Positions 1-6,522 of a DNA stretch of 13,223 nt are shown here, piece after piece; within the stretch, counting starts at the first letter, position 1, and every line of letters begins with the position of its first letter. This stretch comes from Nanohaloarchaea archaeon PL-Br10_U2g5 (GTDB lineage Archaea > Halobacteriota > Halobacteria > Halobacteriales > Haloferacaceae): contig LKMY01000026.1 in assembly GCA_001564205.1 (NCBI GenBank), positions 1 through 13,223 on the forward strand. The letters are read 5' to 3'. Below the pieces are notes generated by a model. That model saw nothing but the letters and a program-made list of their open reading frames with translations, had not been told where the DNA came from and searched no databases. A program made the position numbers and the translations under genes.

Positions 1-100
1 CTGCCACTGCACCCATCCCAACCCCGACAGCGGAAATGATCACGACACATACAGTAATAATAATGATACGACTGAACCAAGTTGGGATTGTCTGATCCAT
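1..100 (-). CDS. N-terminus of an unidentified membrane-anchored protein (cut by window edge)
   Basis: A minus-strand reading frame starts with ATG at 98-100 and stays open to the window edge, giving 33 residues that begin MDQTIPTWFSR and continue into a strongly hydrophobic run of Ile, Val and small residues (about residues 12-33). This looks like an N-terminal membrane anchor or signal segment. A GGAG Shine-Dalgarno-like stretch lies 9 nt upstream of the ATG, and a good TATA box (225-232) lies about 125 nt upstream, so the transcript would have a leader of roughly 100 nt. The function cannot be told from 33 residues. The A/T-rich codons at the start are typical of a signal or membrane segment here and are not in themselves a sign of transfer. 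Confidence 0.6.
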   Translation of the reverse strand, partial: MDQTIPTWFSRIIIITVCVVIISAVGVGMGAVA

Positions 101-153
101 CTTGTGAGTCTCCGATGATCAAAGCCACGGCTAACGGGACTCACACGTCGACT

Positions 154-169
154 CTCGTGACATCACGAG
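154..169. repeat. Inverted repeat in a probable 5' leader
   Basis: CTCGTGA (154-160) and TCACGAG (163-169) are perfect 7-bp complements around a 2-nt centre. The repeat lies between the TATA box at 225-232 and the ATG at 100, so in the minus-strand transcript it would be in the leader. It may be a protein-binding palindrome or an RNA hairpin; the 2-nt centre is too tight for a normal RNA loop without opening the closing pair. Confidence 0.4.
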
Positions 170-224
170 TCCGCTACGTCGCCGCAGCCTAGCGTCGTGG
201 GATACTGTCACTCGGGTTGCTTAC

Positions 225-232
225 TTTATAAA
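225..232 (-). promoter_or_regulatory. TATA box of the gene beginning at 100 (-)
   Basis: TTTATAAA is a near-ideal archaeal TATA element in an otherwise G+C-rich intergenic stretch. Read on the minus strand it predicts transcription starting near 200, leaving about 100 nt of leader that contains the inverted repeat at 154-169. The box is nearly symmetrical, but no convincing plus-strand gene follows it. The rest of the 101-347 gap holds no gene that I can support. Confidence 0.55.
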
Positions 233-347
233 TGAATTACGGAGTTGAACGTTTCTCGAGGCGGAAACGATCGCAGCCGTGGGCGTCAAGCATCGCGATT
301 GCAGTGGCTGTTTTCCGATGCGTTGGCCGTCTACGGTGACGTACCGA

Positions 348-1037
348 TCACAAGTCCGTGACTGGGTGCTCGACCTGCTCCATCAGCGACAACAGCGTCT
401 CAGATGCGTCTACTCCGAGGGGATGGACACCGACGAGCGCGACCACATCATCCTCGTGTTGTACCGTCCCAACGTATAGCAGAACGGGGACGTCCTCAAC
501 CGATTCATTCTGCTCATCTCCGGTCTCGAAGTCGGCATCGACGGTGGTTTCAAGAATCGAAACCTCGACTTCTTGGCCGAGGACGGTCCGCGTTTCCGAT
601 CCGCGTTCCTCGATATCATCCGCTTGAATATCGGAGTCTTCACCACCGACGCCCTGCTGGTCGACCTGCTCTAACAGCCGTCGGACCAGCTCGGCGTCAC
701 TCGCTCGAACGAGCGGGTTGACCGACTGACCAGCGACGGACGCGTCCGGCGTGCTCGCCACGAACAACGCCGACTCTTCGTCGGGGTTCTGATACCTCGC
801 AACCCACGTCGTAGCCGACACCTGTGCGTTCACACCCGCAACGTCGAACTCCTGTTCGAGGGTGAACGCCTCCGGCGCCTCGCCTTCATACCCCGCGTTG
901 GCGACCGCTGATGCCGGGACGCGAGCCGGCTCCGCGTCGAACTCGTAATTTCCGTCTTCGCCACCCATACACCCGGCGACGGCGATCGACGTTGACGCGG
1001 CAAGCGCCGCTAGCAGTTCGCGTCTGTGCATAGTCAT
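348..1037 (-). CDS. Tat-type lipoprotein, haloarchaeal DUF6517-like
   Basis: A 229-residue secreted lipoprotein of unknown function. The N-terminus has a twin-arginine stretch (RRELLAA, residues 5-11), a hydrophobic core, and a lipobox ending in Cys23 (AVAGC), followed by GGEDG. It should therefore be exported folded by the Tat pathway and anchored by lipid at the outer face of the membrane, as is common for haloarchaeal lipoproteins. The mature part is acidic and has a long variable Asp/Glu-rich loop around residues 130-185. The overall pattern (conserved N-terminal VPASAV segment, then a two-part alpha/beta domain) resembles the haloarchaeal DUF6517 family from memory. The ATG at 1037 is preceded by TTTAAA at 1057-1062, which fits leaderless transcription; the Met two codons later (1031) is an alternative start. 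It is divergent from the 1139 gene and shares a 101-bp promoter region with it. Confidence 0.85.
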   Translation of the reverse strand: MTMHRRELLAALAASTSIAVAGCMGGEDGNYEFDAEPARVPASAVANAGYEGEAPEAFTLEQEFDVAGVNAQVSATTWVARYQNPDEESALFVASTPDASVAGQSVNPLVRASDAELVRRLLEQVDQQGVGGEDSDIQADDIEERGSETRTVLGQEVEVSILETTVDADFETGDEQNESVEDVPVLLYVGTVQHEDDVVALVGVHPLGVDASETLLSLMEQVEHPVTDL

Positions 1038-1056
1038 GAGTAGGTCGGCTGAAGTG

Positions 1057-1062
1057 TTTAAA
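1057..1062 (-). promoter_or_regulatory. TATA box of the lipoprotein gene
   Basis: TTTAAA, inside the longer symmetrical run TGTTTAAACA, is centred 22-23 nt upstream of the ATG at 1037. That is the spacing expected for a leaderless haloarchaeal transcript. The symmetry means a palindrome-binding regulator cannot be excluded. Confidence 0.5.
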
Positions 1063-1086
1063 CATATCGGGGCGACTGTCTGAGTT

Positions 1087-1094
1087 GATAATTA
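1087..1094 (+). promoter_or_regulatory. Possible TATA box of the 1139 gene
   Basis: GATAATTA is the only A+T-rich octamer on the plus side of the divergent gap before the GTG at 1139. It predicts a start near 1115-1118 and a short leader of about 20 nt. The evidence is position and composition only. Confidence 0.3.
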
Positions 1095-1138
1095 GCGACG
1101 AGACGGAGGCGCTCTCCGAACCGTGATACATTGGCCGA

Positions 1139-1951
1139 GTGAAGGCACAAAGTTCACGTCGTGTCGCGAGCGAGATGACCCAAATGGAACGCCGAGGACA
1201 AACCGGGCTGGCGGAAGCACTCCTCCTTGATGTCGTCCGTCTCCACGAAACGTGGATGGAGGTCGTCTTTCCGAGACAGCTCGATCCGAGTGCGGTGCTG
1301 GGAAAGTGGAAACCGGAGACGACGGTCCAAACCGTCGGGTACTACCTGTGGGCGGTTCTCGGAGCGCCGCTCGTGGCCGTCGCGTACCCCTTACTGCTCG
1401 TCGGGTTTGCGACGCGCTACTACGCGTCGAAGCTCGACTCTGCTGTGACCCGATTCGGCGTTATCGGCGCCGTGCTCGTCGCAACCGTCGTGTGGGGATC
1501 GCTCACCCTCGTCGCGCATTTTCAGCTTCCGACCGACATAATGTTAGGAATCGGTGGCGCGAGCGCCGTCGCCGTCGTCGCTGCCGGACTCGCCGCCGGC
1601 TTCTCGAAGGCGGGCGGCCGGTTCGTCAGCGTCCTTCTCGCGTACCCGTTCGCTATGACGGCACTCTTTCTCCCGCCCGTCGTGGCTGCGGTGCTCACGC
1701 CGTCGATCGGAGACGTGATCCTCCCTCCGAGCTACGATCTCGCACGCTGGATCCTCGACACGTTCCTCTCCGTTGGCGGCGTTAACGAAACGTTACGGGG
1801 TACCTTCAATCTGGATACGTTCGGCGAGCAGTGGGGTATCGCGGGTCTCGGATACGTGTTGATGTGGGTTGGAATCTCCGTTCCACTCGGGTGGTTCCTC
1901 GGCATTTTGGTGTCGCTAGCGGATCTCATCCGCCCGAAACCTGACGCCTGA
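1139..1951 (+). CDS. Multi-pass membrane protein of unknown function
   Basis: The 270-residue product has a soluble N-terminal third (about residues 1-62, basic then acidic, with WMEVVFPRQLDP) followed by about five hydrophobic segments near residues 66-93, 105-127, 133-155, 161-187 and 233-263, and ends in a short charged tail. No catalytic motif, transporter signature or binding motif stands out, and I do not recognise the family; the general shape resembles Yip1-like or other small haloarchaeal integral membrane proteins, but that is only a resemblance. The GTG at 1139 is the longest start; in-frame ATGs at 1175 and 1184 are credible alternatives because the first 12 residues look unlike conserved sequence. 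The gene converges on the HNH gene with only 22 nt between stop codons. Confidence 0.75.
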   Translation: MKAQSSRRVASEMTQMERRGQTGLAEALLLDVVRLHETWMEVVFPRQLDPSAVLGKWKPETTVQTVGYYLWAVLGAPLVAVAYPLLLVGFATRYYASKLDSAVTRFGVIGAVLVATVVWGSLTLVAHFQLPTDIMLGIGGASAVAVVAAGLAAGFSKAGGRFVSVLLAYPFAMTALFLPPVVAAVLTPSIGDVILPPSYDLARWILDTFLSVGGVNETLRGTFNLDTFGEQWGIAGLGYVLMWVGISVPLGWFLGILVSLADLIRPKPDA

Positions 1952-1973
1952 CCGATCGGTCCGCTCTGATCGG
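1952..1973. terminator. Inverted repeat between convergent stop codons
   Basis: CCGATC (1952-1957) pairs with GATCGG (1968-1973) across a 10-nt loop and fills the whole 22-nt gap between the two convergent genes. It could fold in transcripts from either side. ACCGATCGGT (1951-1960) is also a palindrome on its own. No T-run follows on either strand, so a role in termination is inferred from position only. Confidence 0.3.
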
Positions 1974-2537
1974 CTACGTCGAAGTATCTCCGTCGAACCG
2001 TTCTTTCGCCGTCTTGAATCCGGTTTCGGACTGCTCTTTACTCCGACGCGATTCCCGCTCGGCGATGGCCTCGGCACCCGGATTCACATCGTCGTCGATG
2101 CGTGCGAACGAGCTATGAACTTTCGAGTGACACCAACGACACAACGCAACCGTGATCTCGTGAGAACTGCCGTTGGGATTCGCTCCGGCCTCACTGTTGC
2201 CCGTCTCGGTCCTTCCGCTGTTGCCGTATGACAGATGATGCTCTTCGACTATCGGTCGTGCATCGTCGTGAGCGAGTCTGATTTCCGCAATCCCACATCT
2301 GACGCACTCACGGCCATCGGTGGTGAAACGGTAGTGGGGGCAGCGCTCCCACTCGTCGTCGGAACCGACGTGACACGCGTAGCCGTCGGCGCGGCGGTCC
2401 GCAGAAAATGCGGGATCGTCACCCGCTCGCCGCAGGGCGAATCGACAGCGTCCATCGTCTGTGAGGTGGTCGCACACTCCAGCGATCGAGTACGGGTCGT
2501 TGACGCCGACTGGGGTTCCGTCCGGCGTGTGTTCCAT
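1974..2537 (-). CDS. Small zinc-binding HNH-nuclease-like protein (possibly DUF7097)
   Basis: The 187-residue protein has two cysteine/histidine modules. The first has Cys22, Cys31, Cys55 and Cys66 and probably holds one zinc. The second has Cys78-x2-Cys81, then Glu-His-His (residues 99-101), then Cys133-x2-Cys136-His137 with His141, which is the classic arrangement of a zinc-stabilised HNH fold: paired CxxC ligands around a His at the end of the first strand, and a final His in the helix. That suggests binding or cutting of nucleic acid, but activity is inferred. A Ser/Gly/Asn-rich loop lies between the halves (residues 104-125) and the C-terminal 40 residues are charged and probably disordered. 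It follows the phosphatase-family gene on the same strand after 119 nt. The frame stays open upstream of the ATG without a usual start codon, so the start is less certain than the body. I recall a haloarchaeal family (DUF7097) of this form but cannot verify it. Confidence 0.75.
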   Translation of the reverse strand: MEHTPDGTPVGVNDPYSIAGVCDHLTDDGRCRFALRRAGDDPAFSADRRADGYACHVGSDDEWERCPHYRFTTDGRECVRCGIAEIRLAHDDARPIVEEHHLSYGNSGRTETGNSEAGANPNGSSHEITVALCRWCHSKVHSSFARIDDDVNPGAEAIAERESRRSKEQSETGFKTAKERFDGDTST

Positions 2538-2656
2538 AGCAACTTGTGTGCGAGTGCGTACTTCAATTCCTTCGTCGACACCGAACGCCCACCCGTTCCC
2601 GGATACGGAACACCCCGCCTCCTGGACCGCTCTGCTGATACGGTCCGCGACCGGTA

Positions 2657-4006
2657 CTAGATCAGGCTTGCACCGTCGAGGTCGGTTCGACCGTAGTCGA
2701 CGTTAAGCAGCCGAAGGAGAGTTGGGGTGATATCGAGGAGGTCCGCGTCCTCGATATTCGCGTCCGGGTGGTCGACGAACAGCGCGGCGTCCTCGAACGT
2801 GTGCATCCCCGTCCGCGGACCCTCCGTATCGAAGACCTCGCCGTGCGGACGGAAGCCGGACTTGAGATCGAACCCCTCGTTCGGGATGACGACGAGGTCC
2901 GGAGCGATTTCGTCGTGGTCGCCACGAAACACCGTCTCCCGCTCGACGACCCGCTTTGCGACCGGCTTGCCGTTCGGTCCCTCCCACGATTCGAGCGCCT
3001 CTTGCAGTTCGGATCGAACGGTCTCATACTCGGATTCGGGCACGGCTCCGTCCGGTTCTCGCCCTTTCACGTTCAGGTAGAACCGGCCCGGAACGAGAGA
3101 ATAGGCTCGAGTCTCAGCGTCAATGTCAGTCAGAGCGCCGTGGTCGTCGCTGTCGTCGTACGAGAGCCATCCCTCGCGTTCGAGCCATTCGTTACAGTAG
3201 ACGTCGTAACGGAGCCGCGTGAAGCCGTGGGTCGAGCCGACAACGAGTCTGACGTCCTCCGGGAGCGCTTCGCGGACCGCCCCGATGTGTTCATCCAGCG
3301 TCGCGTAAAAATTGAGCATCTCCTCGCGGTAGGTGCCTCCGTCCTCGTAGTCGCCCCATAGGAAGTGGTTGATCCGGTCCGGAGCAGTGAACACGCCGGC
3401 GAACAGGTCCCAGTCGTCTCGTTCGACGTAGTGTAAAAACGCTTCTGCACGAGCGTCCAGTGTCTTGCGCGCATGTTCGATGAACTCCGTCTTGTCGGCC
3501 TTATGCCCGAGCTTGGCGTTGACCGAGAGAATATACCCGCTTTCGGAGAGGTACTGTCGAAGCTCCTCGGGATGAGACGCTTTGTCGACGTCGGGTGAGA
3601 GGTAGCCGGAGACCATTCGCTGAACGGTTCGCTGTGGCGGGAACGTGACGGGGACGTTCATGACCGTCGCATCGAGCCCGGCGTCTGTTACGCGGTCCCA
3701 CACCCGCGTCGCCTGCACGTCGCGACCCATGGGGACGTACGTGTCGTAGGTGCCGATCTCTCGGTCTTGAAAGCCGTAAACGCCCGTTTCGCCGGGGTTA
3801 ACCCCGCTCGTGAGAACCGGCCAGCACGCGCTCGATTCGGGCGGAACGATGCTGTCGATCTGCCCGCCGTCACCGTCGTCGGCGATCGCCGACAGCGTCG
3901 GAAACGTGTCTGGATTGTCGGCGACGAGGCTGTGGGGAAGACCGTCGATCCCGATGAACGCCACCCGGGGAGTGTCGTTCCCTCGCAGCCGGTCGAAGAG
4001 GCCCAT
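2657..4006 (-). CDS. Alkaline-phosphatase-superfamily phosphohydrolase / nucleotide pyrophosphatase-like
   Basis: The 449-residue soluble protein belongs to the phosphodiesterase/nucleotide pyrophosphatase branch of the alkaline phosphatase superfamily. Visible motifs in order: FIGIDG with metal ligand Asp21; PPESSACWPVLTSG with the candidate Ser nucleophile at 58 or 59; NPGETGVYGF; DRINHFLW with Asp210 and His214; VVGSTHGF where the usual Asp-His pair reads Thr259-His260; and GMHTFEDAALF with His402. A bimetal site is thus nearly complete, but the normal Asp of the SDHG motif is Thr here. The substrate is unknown; relatives act on nucleotide or other phosphodiesters. The ATG at 4006 was chosen because MGLFDRL begins just before the first strand and a TATA-like TTTT lies 26 nt upstream; the frame runs 123 codons further into the next gene but that part is the shadow of the PhzF gene. 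It is divergent from the PhzF gene. Confidence 0.88.
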   Translation of the reverse strand: MGLFDRLRGNDTPRVAFIGIDGLPHSLVADNPDTFPTLSAIADDGDGGQIDSIVPPESSACWPVLTSGVNPGETGVYGFQDREIGTYDTYVPMGRDVQATRVWDRVTDAGLDATVMNVPVTFPPQRTVQRMVSGYLSPDVDKASHPEELRQYLSESGYILSVNAKLGHKADKTEFIEHARKTLDARAEAFLHYVERDDWDLFAGVFTAPDRINHFLWGDYEDGGTYREEMLNFYATLDEHIGAVREALPEDVRLVVGSTHGFTRLRYDVYCNEWLEREGWLSYDDSDDHGALTDIDAETRAYSLVPGRFYLNVKGREPDGAVPESEYETVRSELQEALESWEGPNGKPVAKRVVERETVFRGDHDEIAPDLVVIPNEGFDLKSGFRPHGEVFDTEGPRTGMHTFEDAALFVDHPDANIEDADLLDITPTLLRLLNVDYGRTDLDGASLI

Positions 4007-4028
4007 AGAGGTACATCCAGCGTGGAGG

Positions 4029-4035
4029 CCAAAAG
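4029..4035 (-). promoter_or_regulatory. TATA-like element of the phosphohydrolase gene
   Basis: CTTTTGG on the minus strand is centred about 26 nt upstream of the ATG at 4006, the spacing expected for a leaderless transcript. It supports the chosen start over longer alternatives. Confidence 0.45.
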
Positions 4036-4112
4036 GGTTGACATCGGTCGAGCGGGATCGCCACCGACCGATCCGGACGATATCGGACCCGATATCCCGC
4101 AACTCTCGGGAG

Positions 4113-4120
4113 TCTTTTGA
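4113..4120 (+). promoter_or_regulatory. TATA-like element of the PhzF gene
   Basis: TCTTTTGA is centred about 26 nt upstream of the ATG at 4143, so transcription should begin at or next to the start codon. A GAGGAG run nearer to the ATG would then lie upstream of the transcript and not act as a ribosome site. Confidence 0.45.
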
Positions 4121-4142
4121 CGGCGGCAGACGAGGAGTCACC

Positions 4143-5150
4143 ATGGAAACGCGACGCGCGCTCCTCGTCGACGCGTTCACGGACGAGCCGCTTGCCGGAA
4201 ACGTCGCCGGCGTCGTGCCGGCCGCCGATGGACTGACCGGCGAGGAGATGGGACGGATCGCCGCGGAACTGGGCGCTTCGGAGACCGCCTTCGTGCTCGA
4301 CGGCGAAGACGGAACCGACGAGCGGATCCGGTATTTCACGCCGACGACCGAGGTCGACCTCTGTGGACACGCCACGATCGCGAGCTACGCCGCGCTGTTC
4401 GCGGAGAACGAGGTCGATTCCGGTGACCGAACGCTTCGAACGAACGTTGGTGACCTAGCGATCACGGTCGAATCGGACGGAACGGTGTGGATGCGACAGA
4501 ACCCGCCGACGGTCGATGTGCTGGGCGGTGGCGATGAAGACGATGATACGGACAGCGCCGCGCCCCTCAACGCTGACCGGCTCGGCGACGCGCTCGGGAT
4601 CGATCCCGCCGCACTCCGCGACATCGGTGCCGACCTCCCGGTCGCCGTCGCATCGACCGGGCTTCCGTGGCTCGTCGTTCCCGTGAACTTCCTCCAACAC
4701 CTCGGAAGGGCAGACCCGGACGCGGCCGCGATCGAGGCGATATCCGAGGAGTGCGACGTCGCCGGGGTGTACGCGTTCACATTCGACACCCTTGAGGCCG
4801 ACTCCACCCTTCACGGGCGGGCGTTCGCTCCCGCAGTCGGCGTTGACGAAGACCCGGTGACCGGGACCGCGAGCGGTGCAGTAGGCGGGTACCTCCGCGC
4901 CGTCGACGCGTTCGACGGCGAGTTCCCCGAGGAACTGCGATTCGAGCAGGGTCACTTCCTCGATCGACCGGGGTACGTCAGGGTTCGAGTCGGAGCGGTG
5001 AGCAGTGGGAGCGACGGTGCCAGCGACGTTGATCTGCGCGGCGAAAGTGCTATCAGCGTCGCGATCGGCGGCGAGGCCGTCGTCTCGATGGATGGGGCGC
5101 TGCGGCTGCCGGCGGACGGCGACGACGAAAGCGGAATTATCGAAGCGTGA
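4143..5150 (+). CDS. PhzF-family isomerase/epimerase-like protein
   Basis: The 335-residue protein has the two-lobed PhzF/diaminopimelate-epimerase-like pattern. Visible motifs: N-terminal VDAFTDEPLAGNVAGVV (9-25); SET with Glu47, the position of the acid/base Glu in PhzF; YFTPTTEVDLCGHAT (64-78), the family signature with Cys-Gly-His; and GVDEDPVTGTASG (233-245), the second-lobe signature. PhzF itself isomerises a phenazine precursor, but most relatives have unknown substrates, and there is no phenazine or other biosynthetic cluster here, so the substrate is open. An acidic insertion (about residues 128-140, Gly then Asp/Glu) and a Ser/Gly/Asp loop near 287-298 make it a little longer than the typical ~300 residues, as is common in halophiles. 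It is divergent from the phosphohydrolase gene and probably monocistronic or co-transcribed with the small 5210 gene. Confidence 0.9.
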   Translation: METRRALLVDAFTDEPLAGNVAGVVPAADGLTGEEMGRIAAELGASETAFVLDGEDGTDERIRYFTPTTEVDLCGHATIASYAALFAENEVDSGDRTLRTNVGDLAITVESDGTVWMRQNPPTVDVLGGGDEDDDTDSAAPLNADRLGDALGIDPAALRDIGADLPVAVASTGLPWLVVPVNFLQHLGRADPDAAAIEAISEECDVAGVYAFTFDTLEADSTLHGRAFAPAVGVDEDPVTGTASGAVGGYLRAVDAFDGEFPEELRFEQGHFLDRPGYVRVRVGAVSSGSDGASDVDLRGESAISVAIGGEAVVSMDGALRLPADGDDESGIIEA

Positions 5151-5209
5151 TACGACAACCCGACCGCCGCGAGCCGAACGCTTAGGTTCGACGACACCGT
5201 ATCGTCGTT

Positions 5210-5404
5210 ATGGAGTTCGATCTCCCGAAAGCAGCCGGTATTGTCGCGCTCGTCATTACGCTGGGAACCGTCGGGCTCGTCGTCGGGACACCGATGGCGC
5301 TTCAGACGACCCTGATGATGGTCGTGCCGTCGATGATCGCCTTCGGTGCGATCGCGTTTGTCGCCGGAATGAAACACGGCGAGTTCCGCGCCACGCGCGC
5401 CTGA
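5210..5404 (+). CDS. Small two-helix membrane protein (haloarchaeal, DUF7333-like)
   Basis: A 64-residue protein starting MEFDLPKAAG, with two hydrophobic segments (about residues 8-27 and 33-53) joined by a short turn (TPMALQTT), and a short polar tail KHGEFRATRA. The form resembles a small conserved haloarchaeal membrane family (I recall DUF7333, unverified). No function can be assigned. The ATG has a weak TATA-like CTTAGG about 27 nt upstream; the 59-nt gap after the PhzF stop would also allow read-through expression. Confidence 0.7.
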   Translation: MEFDLPKAAGIVALVITLGTVGLVVGTPMALQTTLMMVVPSMIAFGAIAFVAGMKHGEFRATRA

Positions 5405-5459
5405 TTCGAGCAGATCGGCGACAGAAGGACGGCGAACGGTCCCACGAGAACCACGACGC

Positions 5460-5468
5460 TTTTTAAAA
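5460..5468 (+). promoter_or_regulatory. TATA box of the CaCA exchanger gene
   Basis: TTTTTAAAA is a strong A+T-rich TATA element centred 26 nt upstream of the GTG at 5490. This fits a leaderless transcript and supports GTG as the true start, since no better upstream start exists. Confidence 0.6.
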
Positions 5469-5489
5469 CGTCGCCGTCAATCCAGAGCT

Positions 5490-6440
5490 GTGTTATTCGG
5501 GTCGCCGGTCACGGAACTCCTCCTGCTCGCCGGGGGCGCCGTTCTCCTGTACGCGGGTGCCGAGCTACTCGTACGGGGCGCGAGCGACCTCGCACTGGCG
5601 ATCGGGTTGAAGGCGTCTACCGTCGGCGTCACGGTTGTCGCGTTCGCGACCACTGCTCCGGAGCTGTTCGTCGCGCTACTCGGCGCGGTGACGGTGTCGA
5701 CGGACATCGGGCTCGGCGCCATCGTCGGCTCGAACATTGCGAACGTGGGACTCGTGCTCGGACTCTCCGCGCTAATACGGCCGCTCGACATCTCCGAGAC
5801 GGTACTCAAACGACACGTTCCGTTCATGCTGCTTGCCGCCCTATTGCTCGTCGCGCTCGGCTGGGACGGCCGGATCGGCCCCGCCGAGGGAGTCGTGCTG
5901 CTTGCGACGCTCGTCGCGTTTACCATCGTCGTCATGCGTCGGATCCAACGAACGCAGTCGGGGATCACAGCAGCCGATCGCGAGGAGATGCCGGACGCGA
6001 AGCTCCGTGACGTGGGCGCGGTCGTCGCCGGTATCGTCGCCCTCGTGCTCGGCTCACGGTGGCTCATCGACGGCGGACAGTCACTGCTCGCGGCGGCCGG
6101 CTACTCCGACATCTTCATCGGGCTCACCGTGCTGGCGCTCGGCACATCGCTGCCGGAACTCGCCGCGAGCATCGTTGCCGCCGTCCGCGGCGAGGCGAGC
6201 TTCAGCATCGGCAACGTCGTCGGTTCCAACATCTACAACGTGCTCGCCGTCATCGGGATCCTCGCGATCGTTACCCCGATCAGCGTGAGCCCGGGCGTGC
6301 GCGGCTTCGAGTTCCCGGCGCTCGTCGCCTTCACCGTCGTGCTCGTCGCGATGATGTACCGCGGTGAACGGCTCTCGCGGCTCGACGGCGGTGTGCTCGT
6401 TATCGGGTACCTCGGATTCATTTATCTCTTATTACCGTAG
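5490..6440 (+). CDS. Sodium/calcium exchanger, CaCA superfamily (YrbG/NCX_Mj-like)
   Basis: The 316-residue protein has about ten membrane helices in two inverted halves. Each half carries an alpha repeat: ATTAPEL with Glu58 then GAIVGSNIANV with Asn85; and GTSLPEL with Glu223 then GNVVGSNIYNV with Asn250. The two Glu residues are the expected ion ligands of prokaryotic exchangers that swap Na+ for Ca2+ across the membrane, here probably for Ca2+ export driven by the Na+ gradient. A charged cytoplasmic loop (about residues 149-175, including RRIQRTQ and DREEMPDAK) joins the halves. The alpha-1 repeat reads TTAPE where alpha-2 has the canonical TSLPE. The start is GTG, supported by the TATA box 26 nt upstream. 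It is probably transcribed alone; the downstream dtdA gene follows after 82 nt and has its own weak promoter. Confidence 0.9.
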   Translation: MLFGSPVTELLLLAGGAVLLYAGAELLVRGASDLALAIGLKASTVGVTVVAFATTAPELFVALLGAVTVSTDIGLGAIVGSNIANVGLVLGLSALIRPLDISETVLKRHVPFMLLAALLLVALGWDGRIGPAEGVVLLATLVAFTIVVMRRIQRTQSGITAADREEMPDAKLRDVGAVVAGIVALVLGSRWLIDGGQSLLAAAGYSDIFIGLTVLALGTSLPELAASIVAAVRGEASFSIGNVVGSNIYNVLAVIGILAIVTPISVSPGVRGFEFPALVAFTVVLVAMMYRGERLSRLDGGVLVIGYLGFIYLLLP

Positions 6441-6522
6441 GGAGCCCGTCTTCCGCTGATAACCCCGATCCGTCCATCGATGAACCGAAGGGTATTCGCC
6501 CGGCCGCACCGATCGACGAGCC

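Noticed and set aside
279..479. Plus-strand ORF of 66 codons after the TATA box at 225-232
   Set aside because: It overlaps the 3' end of the lipoprotein gene antisense, with Arg/Cys-rich content and no start context.
2235..2660. Plus-strand frame of 141 codons opposite the HNH gene
   Set aside because: No motif, and the opposite strand has the ordered Cys/His motifs of a zinc protein.
4007..4375. 123-codon N-terminal extension of the phosphohydrolase frame
   Set aside because: The extension is Ser/Pro/Arg-rich and lies antisense to the PhzF gene; ATG 4006 has the expected TATA spacing and starts at the first conserved strand.
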